DNA from: Aphelenchoides besseyi
Taxonomy: Eukaryota > Nematoda > Chromadorea > Rhabditida > Aphelenchoididae
Reading direction: 5' to 3'
DNA length: 64,000 nt
NCBI GenBank assembly: GCA_024699855.1
Contig: JAMPIQ010000001.1
Span: forward strand, 992,001-1,056,000
The position numbers and the translations under genes are program-made. Below, one piece after another: positions 9,601 through 23,200 of this stretch. The notes under the pieces are model-generated. The model worked only from the letters and a program-made list of their open reading frames with translations. It had not been told where the DNA came from and made no database searches. Within the stretch, counting starts at the first letter, position 1, and every line of letters begins with the position of its first letter.

Positions 9601-12600
9601 TGCTTCCAAATATCGAATGTCAATCGTCCTTTTCGATCTTCAATTCATCACTTTGCTCCGACCGGGACTGTTGCGCATTAAAATCGGTCGGCTTGTCAAC
9701 GCGGCGCCCTCAAAAACCGATCCATCGGTTTTTATGGACGCGACGGAAACTCGACGGTCAGTTCGGCTATGGACCCAAAAGAATTCGTGATCGTTTCGAA
9801 TAAAAAACGACAATTCGGATATTGCGCTGAGACCATTTAGCTGCTTAGTCAGCTGTTTCCCTCCTCCAAAACTAACTAACCTGTGCCTTCCATGAGTGCA
9901 AGAACAGACTGCTCTTTGGCTCCGACGTCAACAACATGTCACTCAACGGGTTGACTTCGGGTTTCATCGCATCGACCACCGGTTGTTCGTCGGTTTCATC
10001 GGTCTCCGAGCTCAGGTCGCGGTTCTCGATTTGGTTGGCCGTTTCGTTCGAAGTCGTAAAGTCGAAGCCGAGACTTTGAAGCGACACACCGTTCGATGAG
10101 GCGGGATCCTGAAAATTTCAATCAACAACCTTGAAACACATGCAAGAACGCAACAAAAGGGAAGCCTGTACTTTTTTGTTTGGACTCGTAATTAAAAGTT
10201 TTCTGGTCCGAGAATCGTTGCTATTCTTTGACCAAATGCACTTTGTCCGTAGACTGCAAATTTGTAGTCAATTGAAAAGGAGAAAACAAATTGCACGCCA
10301 TCGCATTGCTTCACGGAGTTGTTGTCTGACGGCAAGTCCGTTTTGAAGGATTTTGTTAAGAAGTCGAAATTCATCGTTTTTAGTCATGAATAAACGATGC
10401 GCTTTGTTTTGGATTTGTCCTCCGGTTATGAGTCGGCAACAAGCGGTGCACACAAGACCGAATCTGTTAATCAAAAATTCATAAATCCAACGACCAAACA
10501 TGTCGCCGACCGACGCGCTCACCATCAAACATAAACAATTGAAAATAAACAAACGAAGAGCCGAATTTAGAGATTTCAACCTCATGACTATACAAACTCT
10601 CGAACTGACCTTTCCGTAGAGACCCTCCAGCGATTGACTGAACTGTTTCTTGAACTGTTCCTCGATTGAAAGCGGCGAGCTGCGTACACGTTTCGATGGC
10701 ACAATCTCGTCCTCGTCGTCGGTGGCTGAAACACGATCAATTAACACACGAAAGTTTGTTTTGTGCTTCGAAGGCGACCGTAAGCTTCGCTAATGACTGA
10801 GCGCTCATTAATATAAATAGCGATGGCGATTGTGAATAAGCCAACGAAGAGAGAAAGAAATTACAAACGATCGACGAAATTCGGTCGTTTAGTCGACCAA
10901 ATTCTATGAGCCCTCGATTGGGCCATAAAATTTGAAATCATAAGGTCGTTTACATGTGTTATTCAAGGCTATTCGAAGACAATAACAAGTCACTTTGTCC
11001 GCACACCTTCGGATTTGTTGCCAATCGTTTTGGTTGGAAGCTTGTTACGGTGTTCCTTTGATGTTTGTTGCGATTTCGACTCTGACTCTCGACGTCGATT
11101 TGCGCGCGTCAAAAGGCTTTCGCCGGTTATGTTGGCATTTGAGCGGACATTTTGATTGGATTTTTTAATGAACGTCCGCGACAAATGGCATTCATGGAGT
11201 GGCATCAAGAGGCCCGATTTCACGCGCTTGTCATCAATCGGCCTCTCTAATGAATTCCGGTCCTTCGGTTTTCATATGCCGACCGAAAGATTCGACGCAA
11301 CGATAATGCCACAGGCACACACAATTGAAATGAGTGACATAAACGAGCTGCCAATTTTGACAGTTTCCCATCATCGATTCCATTTGGGTCACGTTCATTT
11401 CCCGTCTTCGTTTTTAATTAACGAAATTAACCGCTTTGATTCGTGGCGCCTTTTTTCTACACAACTCAAATTAGATGGCGCTATAAGCCCCGTGGACATA
11501 CTGTCGAATCAAATTAATAAGCCGGGTCGTGGAGTGAATCGAAGCAGAAGCGTTGGCGGTGGGAAGAGAAACGGCGTGTGCGAGACGTCGAATTGGTTCG
11601 ATTTTCTTTTACATCGATGATCAGAACCCTTTTTCATTGACAACTATTTTTGAAGTGCAAAAGCGCATATCGAGCGAAATTCTTGATTCCATTGAATTGG
11701 TCATGATCGTGCGCGGTAAAGTGAAAACAACCATCTGCCCATAAGCAAACAAATTGGAGTATTACAAACAAAAAACATCTGCCATCTTTTGGCGGTTCGC
11801 AGATCGTCTCGCTAAGTGAATGACTGTGATCCGAACGAATGGACTTCCGTTTTTTGGGTCTTCAAAGCCCTCAACTCGTTTCAGAATCCCGCTGCGAAGG
11901 CCGATTTGGTGTTTTTATGAATTCGCTCAAAAAACATTGCGAACTTATAAGCGAACTCATGACTCAAACCCACGACCTCGAGTAAACCGGTTGTCAATGC
12001 GAACATAAACGTTCGAAATTTGTTTGAGAAAACAAACCAATTTCGCGGTCCCAAACATTCGATTACTTTCCGTGGCGACGTTCAGTCGGCGCGCAAAACA
12101 ACAAGCGGCTTCGGATGACGACGCTGATTCGGTTTGTTTCCGTTTCCTCGGTGGCCAATTGGATTCCACGTCGTAAACAACTTTCGCGGTCCCGACCGGA
12201 ACGCCCAACCAGCGTCCACTTCTGCGTGTTATTACCGTAGAAGCGTGGAATATGACGAGCGCACTCTTCCCACACAAACCGCAATCGACGCCGATTGGTT
12301 GGTTGACGAGAAAAATAAATCAAACAAGAACCGTCGCGTTTTTGTTGAGAAATAAGTTCGCCGAGATTGGGAACTCGCTTCAACGCTCGTTTACAAGTGG
12401 TCACAAGTCGAAGGAAACTCGTCCGGAAGCCTGGATCTCAAACTTTCCGTTCGATTGTCCTCAAAACCCGTGAGTGACCGTAATTACAAAAACTCGAGCT
12501 CTCAACCCATTAATTGCAACATGGAAGCAACCTTGAAAACACGAAAATCACTGCCGCTCCACGCCAACACCCCGATCGATCATTCGGAGTGTCTGAGGGA

Positions 12601-14223
12601 GAACGAGCAGTTCAACGATTGAAATTACAAGATAAACCGAAAACAAAATGCGCGAGTCAGAAAACAATCATAACCGCCGGCGCGAAAAAACGTCGACGAA
12701 GCGCCGGAGCGGAAAAGTGATGATCGCGAGAGCAACTGAAAGAAGGTACCCATTAAAAAGGCCGGCGGCATCAACAAATAAAACTTATAATTTATGGCCT
12801 AATCAGTTCGTTTTTTGCGATGATCGAACGCAAAAGGTTGTAATAAGAAGGGGAATTTAATGAGCGAAATTAGTTGTCGCGTGTACGATTTTTGTTTTCG
12901 AATCGTGCCCTTAATCAAAACACGGTGCTCGGCGATGGGCGTGAATCACACGATAAACATTTTTGTTCTCTTCCAGATGATGAATGTTTGTGATTTTTGG
13001 AGATTTTCAGATTCACGCCTTCAATTCCCGACCTTCAAATTCCCTCGGCTCATAAAATGTCTTTTGACTTTTTAATCATTTTGCCCCCGATGGCGTTTGT
13101 TTGCGCAACTTTTGAGTTCTTTGTCGGCAAACGGACGCGATTATGAGTCGAGGGGGCGCCGAGGTAATGAAATTCGCGCATCTTCCTTTTCGGACAACGT
13201 GTTTCCGCGTTTCGACGTGGAATCCAAATGAAAAGGACGGGCGAGAACGCTTCCAATTCGAACTTCCGATCGAACGTTCCTACGGTAATTGCAAATATTC
13301 TCTGCGTCCAAAAAAACGCTCGAAATGCGCGGCAGATGACGACGAACAAACACACGCAGAGAAAGCGGGACGTTTTATCGACTCCACGAATTTATCATCT
13401 CCACTCCAAAATCGTCTTCTCCGAAACTTTGACGCACCTGTCACGCACGATCTGCGTTTTTTGTCGGTACGCAAAAAAACGGGTCCATAAAAAATGACGG
13501 AAATGAGTTTTTCGGAGCGGTGTCGGGAAGAAAAAACGGCTTCTGATTCGATCGGTCGATAAAAGGCGGAATGCGATGAGTGAGGAAAAACGAACGGCTT
13601 CTAATCTAATGGTCACATCGAAACAAACAAGTGCAGAAATTAATCAAAAAGATTAAGTTTTATCGAAACTCTCCAACGACCTTCGCTGCTTGTCGACGGC
13701 TCGATTAACGAACTTATGACAACGAGGTTGATGGCTGCAGACTCGCCGAAAAAGGTCCGAAGCGATAAATTTGCGGTCGAATTTTCAGAAGTGCGCTAAA
13801 ATTCAACTTGTCAACCGAACAAAGAGCTCGAAAATGCCGAAGCGCTGAACGACGTGCCTTTGAGAGAAATGTGCTCCGCTTATGCTAATGAGATTCGAAA
13901 TAACACACGCGAACTACTGTAAGGATGAGCAAAAATGTCAAAGAGGCCATCAAGCGGTCCGAGACGTTTGCACACGATTTTTTCAGCAACATTTCGTGTC
14001 CCGATATCGTTTCGCAAATGATCAGGCCGACAAGAAGCGATCGTTCGCGCGGCGACATTCCCAATTTCGAGTGGAATTTCGTTTGAGTCGCCGAACCGTT
14101 CGAATGAAAATAAATTGAAGACGATACAAAGGTTCCGGTTAACTGCGCCGCGTCTTCTCTGAACTCACCGGCCAATTTCTGGGGCTTTCGCTGTTTGCGT
14201 CGCGGTACAGTCGCGGCGGACAT
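6615..14223 (-). CDS. Spalt-like (SALL/sem-4 family) C2H2 zinc-finger transcription factor
   Basis: Ten exons on the minus strand: 14223-14169, 10725-10610, 10108-9881, 9449-8513, 8468-8387, 8343-8261, 8215-8053, 8013-7561, 7516-7149 and 7099-6615; 989 aa with every phase closing. Exon 1 carries PRRKQRKPQ near the N-terminus, matching the SALL motif (MSRRKQxKPQ) known to bind NuRD. Exon 4 holds two C2H2-like fingers. The hallmark SALL double finger spans exons 5-6 ([19 protein letters not shown], then [19 protein letters not shown]) with a third finger, [17 protein letters not shown], in exon 7. A second double finger spans exons 9-10, and a lone C2HC/C2H2-like finger lies near the C-terminus. 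Proline/serine-rich linkers separate them. The family consists of nuclear repressors controlling neural, muscle and organ fates; the C. elegans member is SEM-4. Small introns are 39-49 nt, but intron 1 is 3,443 bp and intron 3 is 431 bp. Confidence 0.9.
10268..10463 (-). other. Coding-like open segment inside a spalt intron
   Basis: On the minus strand, in spalt intron 2 (10609-10109), an open stretch follows a plausible acceptor (gattaacag) ending at 10464. It reads as a Cys-rich start ([15 protein letters not shown]) and helical polar sequence ([22 protein letters not shown]). Codon use resembles the real exons. It cannot join either flanking spalt exon in phase, since it needs a phase-2 donor, so it may be an alternative exon, a small nested gene or chance. 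Confidence 0.3.
10726..14168 (-). other. Large first intron of the spalt gene
   Basis: This 3.4 kb intron is at least seventy times the usual length here. Exon 1 ends in phase 1 (G) and exon 2 begins with CC, restoring Ala. Apart from short ORFs without splice context I see no further exon. An open segment at 10990-11223 on the minus strand is basic but has no family match and is not needed to close the frame. Cis-regulatory content is likely but unproven. Confidence 0.6.
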
Positions 14224-17200
14224 ATCGTTTTCGTTAATCGGCGTTCAGTTCATAATACGATGAATGGACTGGCAAATCGATTGGGCACCTGAAAGGACTG
14301 GAATTCGACTCCTGGTGGAAGACGACGCGAATTCACGTTCACGAAAATGAAGTGGTGGGGGGGAAGCTGCGCGAACGAAATTATCAAAAGAAGAAGCAAC
14401 GGTCGCTAATTAATTCGCCCTCAACATCAAAAAAAGGCGAATTTCATTGATGCGACTCATCACGTGCGTTTTTTACCCATTAGACAAAACGATTGCGTAA
14501 CATCAAAAAACACGAAAGGCCAATTATCAGCGACGGAAATAATGTTCGGTACTTTGGGAAGACGCGTTTTGTTCCCAAAAAAGAATGATTTCCAAGCGGA
14601 GCAATCAAATTAGTCAGTTCATCTGGAAGGTGCGTCGACGTGGTTTCGACGACCGTTCGGAAGTGCGCGAGAGCGTGCCGACGCAAAGATGATGTTCATT
14701 AGACGCGAACCATCTGACTCATCGGTTTTTTGCTCGTTGGGAGCCCATGGCGCTTTTGGAAATCAAGGCGATTAAGCGCAAAAATGTCCATCGCCCGTCA
14801 CCTTTTTTTGCGTGTTACTTGAAATTTACGAGCAAGTCGGGAAAACAAAAAACGCGGGAGACGGAGTCGTTGATCACGTCAAATTCGCTTAATATTCACG
14901 CGCCGTATTTCGTCTCAAGGTTCCAATGGCATTAGGGGGGAATCTGCTGAAGGGAACCGAACCGCCCTCCCTTCTGTTGCTGCTCATCGACTGATTACCA
15001 GTCGGCACGTTTCGACAGTTCGGACCATCTGCCGCTCAAAAAATTTCTGTTCATAAACGACCGTCCGCCACACCGGACGGCGCAGTTCATAGACGATTTT
15101 CAGTAATCAGAAAGTTTCCCAACTTCTCGTATGCCAAAAAATTAGTAGGCGGTTCGTCGCTTGCGCCCATAAACCGCGATTTCAATTTTCGCTGCCCTCC
15201 GCCTAAATTGCTTTTGAATGAGAGAGTTAAGGCCCGATCATCTGCGCACAATTTCGGACATTTGCCCCAAAACAACGTCCGCAACAAGTTGAACGAAACA
15301 AATGAACGGCGGTCGTTTCGACGGGCAAAACAACTCGAATGATGATGTCGAGTATAAGGGAAACAGAATCCTAATCACTTCGAAATCGTGATTGTCGGTG
15401 CCGGTTGGAGGGAACGGAAAATGACCGTGAGGGTAAAACTTCTCACTTTGTCCACTTACAAATCCCGTTCTTCCCGCTGCAAACAGTCGACCATAATCCC
15501 CGAATTGAGTGGTCTTACAAGTTTGTTGAAACTCTGTGTCGGGTCGTCGAGCCGATTGGCCATCAGTTTGGAGTTTCGAGTTTACAGTACAAATAATTTT
15601 TGTTTGTGCTTTGAAACCACTCGGTTAGACAAATCTTATTAGACCATCGGCCGAGAAGGAGAGGTTCGTTTATTACCGTCTGCTTATGAAGCCTCGACGA
15701 CTTCGGAGACCATCTTCGCGTCCAATGAGCTTCCAACACGCGAAACACGACGGACGGCATTTCCGCGGTAGAAAAGACCGAAAATCCAAAATTTCTACCG
15801 CGCTTTTGGCCGATGAAACAGGCGGAAATAAGCACATTGCCCTCAAGGGAGCGGCAGTCGACTAAAGAGGCTGAGAGTCGTCTTAATGCAGAGAAGAAGA
15901 TGAAAAGAAATAAATTTGATACATTCGGACGGAGAAGATAATGGAAAATAAAAATCTTTCTTGCTACTGTCCACAGCTTTGCAGCCTATGTGACGTGACA
16001 CAATAATTCGACGACGACAACACAACCATCGATTCCGCTGGGCCAATGGACGACGGTTATGCGTAAATGATGGATCCTCTGTACTCTAACGGCATTCTTG
16101 CCGCCTTCCGCTCACTGGCACGCTTGTCGAGTTGGCCAATTTGAAGCACTCGGGTCCGGCCAACAGCGTCGGGATTCAATGAAAATTTGATAAGCAAACG
16201 GCCAAAAGCGACCAACCAACGGCATGACATCGCGGCCAAATTTCCGTTTTTCTTTTGCAATAATTGTTCATCGTCGTCAACATAGCAGAGTGGGTAATTG
16301 GGCCCCCCAAAAAAGGACCACGAAAAGCAGATGAGTGCTTTTTGTCGATTAAACGAATGGGACACAACAAATATCGAATTGAAAAGCCAATTCCATCCAC
16401 AACCAATAAGCAGTCAAATCTTGACCGCTCGTTCGCATATCCATAACCACCCACCCAAGACTTCCGCTCGACGCGTATTGGCCATGAGCGTAAATAGGCA
16501 CCTCCGAGCTTCTCGGCGTACGGTAGTGGCGAGATATGAAACGGAAACGCGTCAAATAAATTTTTCGACTTTATGGACCGGACGAGCAATTTCAAGTCGA
16601 TTCAAAAGAAGAAGGTTTTGCGGAAGAAGAAACGAAATCGGCCGAATGCTGGTGCGGGAATTACAAAAACATGAAGTGAACTCAAATTTCAATCTTGAAA
16701 TTAAATAACTTTTGGCAATGCGCGGTGAAGGAGCGTGAGAGGAAGGAGGAATGTAAAGGCGGAGACAACAACCAGCAGCCTTCTGCTTCGTGTGTCATCG
16801 TCCGAAATGCACGAGCGGACAATTTCGAAAGAAATAATCAACGATAAGAAATTAAAAAGAAGTCGAAAGTGGATGTTCAACGAAAACAGAAGTGGTCCTT
16901 GTGTTGTCCTAGCAGAAGTTATTCTCGACCAATGACTACGCAACGAAAATCGCTGATTACCGTAAACTTTCGACGCGTCAAAAACACTCAACAGACTCCA
17001 CACAGGTCTTCATAAGTGAGACAAATGGGTTGTCTGTGTGTGTGTTGGTCGTGTCCCCGAATTCTCGTCATCTCGCAATTTGACACCCCAACCGCACTTT
17101 TCGCATGTTTGCGATTTTGACGAATCGTTGCGGGGCTTATGTTCAAAATTTCGAAGTTTTGGAATTTCAATAGCAATGCGTTTGGTATCGTAATCCCAAC

Positions 17201-20200
17201 GGCTTAGCGATCCCCGTTTTGATTTGCTGAATAAGCGAAGAGATGCACGACAACTGAAGCAGATGTGTGTGAAGCATTCTGTTTACTGAACCGTCTGTGT
17301 TATGAAAAAGGACGACGAGGTGTAAAGTGGCGAAGAGAAGCAACGGAATTTGTCGGGTCGGCCAAAAGCTCATTATTGTTTGTCTTGGTTTTGTTTCGCG
17401 CGGTTGAGAATCGCTTATGTTCGTGACGGCTTAGACAGCAGCCTTCACACACCAACCGTCTTGTTGACTCTTAGCATAACCTCACCCCAAAAGATACAGC
17501 ACAGAAATTACTTAGCACATGAGTAGCGTGAAGGTACAGGGCACAGAAAAACGCGCCGAAACGTCGCATCTTTTCGAAACGCTCGCAAGTCGGCAATTAA
17601 AACGGAGCAATAAAATTCGCTCATCATAAGTACTCATGCAGTAGATACCGAAATATTTTAACGACTCCCGTCGTCTCTATTGCGTACTCTAACAGTCGAG
17701 CAAACCGATCGATTATCTCGATGGTCGGCGACACGTGAGTTACCATAAACTCACTTCAACGCCCCTGTTGAGTGTCGAGTCGAAGTTCGCGCATTCGTTG
17801 GAGCAAACAGCTAAAGTGCTTTCGAATTAGAAACTCGGAAATATGAGTCAAAATGAGCGAAAGCTCAAATTTCGCACATCATCGAACTTCTCGTCCCGAA
17901 TGAAAGACTTCAGGGTCAATACGGTACTCTCCGATCTGACCCACTTGTTCTGCCAATTTGCATCTTTTGTCTTCCTTATAACCGCAACAAATCGAAAACA
18001 TAAAAACCGTTTGAGGGTCGTCGATTTTTGTGGATTGCAACTTGAAAAGCGACGTCTTCCGATCGCCCATTTTTCTTCGGCATTGATCGTAAAATATCGC
18101 TGCGCCATAAAATTCCAAAGGGTCTTTTTATGAACGCGCCGCCCGTCGTTTCCCTACGGGCGATCGGCGTGAATTTCGACTAATAACGACAATCGTCGAA
18201 CAGTCGAAAACTTCAGAACCTCCACTTCTCATTACTGTACACAGCGTGCAGGTTATTGTCTCACCCTCTTCCCGGGCCCATAGGCTTCGATGGCCGAGAA
18301 GTCGGCATTTGTATGCGAAAGCAACAACACAAATTTTTACGAGTCGGATGAATGGCGAGAAGCGATTTGCACGAAGCCACGACTACCGATCTCGCTGTTT
18401 ACTTGCGTTCACCGCGCGTTGTCCACGGCTCATCGGCTATAGTCAAAAGGTGCAGTAAAAAAATAAGCAGGAACGCAAATATTCCCGACCGTAACGACCA
18501 CAAATTTTCCTTCCAATCGCAACATTTCCAAGACACACGTGTCGTTTACGCAATAAAATTTCGCCCTTCAACTCCCGACCGCATATGCCGCGTTCTGCGT
18601 CGTCAGTTGGCCACGAGCAGTAAAAGTCGATTGTTTCAATTAGACGCCAACCGGCCATATTCCCGCCCAAATAATTGAAGCCAAACGGCCGACATCCAAC
18701 CGAAGAATATGAAAACGAATTCCACCAGCATGTGACTCTCGAATGAGGTCAAATTGTGTTTTATGGTCAAAGATTCTCGACGTGCACGCGTTTTTGTGAT
18801 TAACAAGCATCGATCTTAATTCCCGTTTCAACGGCGGCGCGTTTACGACGCGCAAATTTTTATGACAAAGTGCGGGAGCGTGCAAATTAACGAAAAACAT
18901 CACCGTTTTCCCCGTCTCGCGACGCCCAATCGTCGAAACGTTTTCATGCGTTTACCGTAAGCGCTCCGAAATTATTCTCATGAGCGCCGCTAATCAGTGT
19001 CGATGCGCGTCGTCGAATCGTCGAGCGGATCGTCCGAGCGCGCAACACTCGGGTAGGACGACGAAGCATATCGTCTTCTTCGCGTTGGCTGCGGGATTAA
19101 TTGCAATTGTGTGAGGAAGAAGTGAAATCGATCGAGAAGATCGCTGAGAAGTTTTTGTGAGCAAACGAGTGCAAAAATGTGTTTCAAAAACTTGTCGTCA
19201 AAGTCGACACCTCGACGTCGATTCATCATAAAAGTTCGGCCATTCGAAGCCAACGGCCACTTCGCACCCCCGATCGATTTTGAGAGCGCGGATGATGAAG
19301 TAAGACGGATGGATGTTTCGCTGTCATAACACAACTGATTGGAGGCAGAGTGAAGGAGACAATACGACCTTCTTTTATGTAACGATCCGTAAGTTTGCGC
19401 CTTCTCTCCGTATCCTAATAGGTGGGTTGAAGCGCCATTTTTACCGAACGTCCAATTTCGCTACAAAACGCGAACAGAAAAAACATCGTCGGTTACCTTG
19501 AAAAAATTTGAGTCTCATCGTTTTTGTCACGAAAAGGAAATCCACTTTTTATGCGAATTGAATGGCGTTTTTTATGAGCGCAATTCGCGCGGCTTCACCG
19601 TGCGGTTATGTTCATAGTGAGACGTGAATGTACGGTACGAAAAAACGACAGGAAGATTCGAAAATTGGCGCCCCATGAAACACTCATATGGTGAGAGAAT
19701 CGAAGAGATTTCGGAAGCAAGTTCAAAGCTTTTGGGTCACCAGAAAGCTTCCCATCGAAACGGTTTGTTGGCAACAACAACGTTTGCTATCGACCTTCAA
19801 ACTCGCTGGTCCTTGGCTTCTTCGTAAAAACCTTCGAACCGCTTCAACTTCATCAAACGGCGCTCGTAAAACACGGCGGGCGATAGGAATATGGAAAGAA
19901 CGGTGGAAGCAATCGCAACGACCCAATCATCGTTCTTTCAGAGGCCCGGAGTGCGCATGAAAACTAATTTATTGGATTAATCAACTTCAGTCTTATGACT
20001 CTTGTAATACAAGAAAAAAGGTCGTGGCAAGAGTAATCGGCGAGAAGCTGGTGTACACGAACCGATTAAACGGACGACCGCAATGAATATGCGACCGTAA
20101 TGCCACGTGAGCGATCATCCGTAAACACACCGCCCAGTTAATTTTTGTTGCTTCTCGCAAGTGCTGGACGTCAAAAACGAATCGGTAACCGAAGCGCAAT

Positions 20201-23200
20201 TTAGACCCCTTTACAGAAAGCGTCGTGAACGATCGACGTTGCCAACCGTGCGGTTAATTAGTTAAATAAACTGCGCCATGAGTCGATGATGCGACGGAAT
20301 TGATGAGCGCGGAACGTCGTGGTGCCACTCGGTGACGAATTTGGAAGAAGCAACTTTCGATCGAAGTATAATCAGATGCCCTCCCCGATTGTGTTGGTTG
20401 GCCTCGTTGGCTGGGATCGAACTTCTTTCGACTTTTTTATTTATGACTCTACGGTCGGATGTGATAAGCGAAATAAATGGATCACGATCTCCGGCTCTCG
20501 TCAGCCGCCAACTTTTCGCAACAAACCGCCATTCCTCATTTCAATTGCCGCTCAGTTGCAAATCCAAAACGAAGTTTCGGACTTTCCGTAAATTTATGAA
20601 GCCTCTTAACGAGACTCATAAAAATTTAGCACTTCGAAACGATCAATTGTGTTCGACAAAGACGACAACACGCGTTTTAATCGGCAACAATTGGTGGACT
20701 TTCGATGAGAAGGTTCATCATTCGGCAAACGCCCACGATACCCGGGAGTTATGATTGGAAAGGAAAAGCGATGATCGACAATATTTCATTGTCAAAAACC
20801 ACATCGTGCATGTTCTTCGGGTCTCTGAAGCCCAAATGCCGTGTTGGAAAAGAATTCGACAGAATAACACACGACCTCGTCTCTCGGTTATTATTGAAAA
20901 GTCTTATGGCCGCTCGTTTTTGACGTCCAACCCAACGGCTGTCAATTTCGTTCGCTTTATTTTCAACCAATAAGCGATCATAAGACCCCGGCGACCGAGT
21001 GCTCTTATGATTTTTGCGCACGCAGCCGGTTTTCCGTCGAGTGTCATACGGTGGTTGGAATTCAGGTTGGGGCCGACAAAGACGTCTAATGGGAGAAAAC
21101 ATAAATTAGACCGAAAACTTGGACCACACAAAACGACAACTCGCATCGAAAGTTGTTGGCGAACTTCAGACTCAGTAGTTTAACGATTGATCTTATCGGT
21201 ATGGAGATTTACGGTTGGAAGCGAAAAAAAACATAAAAACCTGATGACCATCCAGTGAATTTCAAAAACTCCAACAAACCAAACTTCTCAACATAACGCT
21301 CGAGTAATCATCGAATTATCAAATTACTAAAATTATCAGTCGCGCGTTCGCCGCCGTTTCTCTCTCCCCAACGTCCGAATTGTTCGAGCTTCTACAAACA
21401 TAAAAACTCTTCCAACGTCATCGCTGCGCAAACCCCAATCGACGTGCGAAACGTCGCCTTCAGATGCAACAGTCATTTTCGGTTCTGATTCCCGGCGCGT
21501 TTTGTGCTCATAAAAACAACACGATTCGGAGCGTGTTTTTATCATCAAAACGCGCGAAAACATGAAAACGAAACGAAATTTCCGCCTGATTGCGCAATTG
21601 GTTGTGAAGCGCGCGTCTTCAGAAGTCGACGCCAAAAATTATGCCGCTCGTTGGAAACGCGCGCGCGCGATCGTCGTCGTCTTATCACAACACAAAAATC
21701 GTGTTTGTAAAAATCGCTCGACGCTTTTGGCGGATTCCGGGTAAACATTTTGCTTTGCAACATTCTCCTCATTACTCTCCGGTTGCCCTCAAAAAACGTC
21801 GTTCTGATCATGAAAGAAATTTCGAGTCGTAAAATTTGTCGGAAACATTTTGGGCGATGAAAAACGGCGACCATTAAACGTCCGGACGGTCGCGCAAAAA
21901 TTTTTTACCATCCGATTTTGTTGCAGGAGGTTAAATGGAGGAGCACCAAATCCTTCAAGGTGACCCTAATGATCTCGCAATGATTGCGGCTTATTAAGAT
22001 TGAGGTCACAAGTGGTTGGCGAACTCGACGACCATAACACGCTGCTCAACCCGAGTTTTCCTGTCCAACCAACGAAATTTGCTCGCCAGTCAAACGGGCC
22101 AATAAACGTCAAAAAAAGAGTCGCCAAAAGTAGCGGCTTTTCACATCGCGTTTGGCCTCAAAATTGACAAAACGTCGTCTATTGAAGAGTTGGACATGCG
22201 AAGAAATTTGGTGGGGGAAAACTTTCGGCAGAAGATCTGTTGGGTTTATCAATAAGAGCGGGACGAATGAAAAATGAGCGAAAAACTGGGCAGCGTTTTG
22301 AAGGAGCAAATCATAAATCAACACTCCGCTGATGATTCCAATTGTCGTTCCACGACCACTTGGCCACGAGCTCTCTTCCCTCTTTGTGCGTATCGTAGTG
22401 CGATCGGTCGATATTTTGTTCGATTAATTCGAATCAAAAACGTCAGAACGATCATTCACGTACGGAATAGCGGAACGAAAAGCAATTAGCTGACTGAAGG
22501 CTCATCGAATTGATCGAGGCTTCCCGCTTTACTGTAATAAACCTCAAAGTTTAAGCGAACTTCGATCGCAACTTTCCATTCGATTGCCAAAACAGCGGCG
22601 ATTTGCAACAAAACGACTTCAGAATGCCATCGAGTAGATTTATGCGTTCGAGCGGCGGAAATCCGAGTGATTCGAGACTAAACGGCCGGCGGAAAGTTGT
22701 AAACCGTCGGATCGTGAGGCCAAAAGTGTAAAATGGAGAATGACGCAAAATTAATCGCCAAACTCGACGCTCATCATCGGCGCAGAATGTGCGGCAAAAA
22801 CGAACAATTGAAGTCAAACGCGGCGGATTCGGGGCTTAAGGCGCGTCAATGCGAAACAGAAATGAGCGTGGAGTTAAATGTGAGTTGCATAATTGTGAAG
22901 GCAAAACAACCATCGTGGTTGTTGGAATCGAGCGGGTTGATGGACTCGAACAGGAAACTCGATGTGCCGAGCCGGTCAGCTCATTTATCGTCGGCCCGAC
23001 GGTCATTTCAAAAATGCAAATCAGTCGCTTATCTCCGCATTCAATCCGCTTTCTGGCACCGGTTGAACGGGAGAAAAAACGAATTTCCGGAAGCGCGCGA
23101 TGCAGCCTCAAAAAACATTGCTCTCGATGGTTGACATTCGTATGATCATCCAGGTCCCCTGAGGCATCTACAATATCTTCAGATTGCGGCCTCCAACAGC

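Noticed and set aside
10990..11223. Basic minus-strand ORF as an extra spalt exon
   Set aside because: Exon 1 and exon 2 close the frame without it, and it shows no SALL similarity.
16735..16935. Lys-rich ORF in the spalt upstream desert
   Set aside because: It is short, matches no family and has no adjoining exons.
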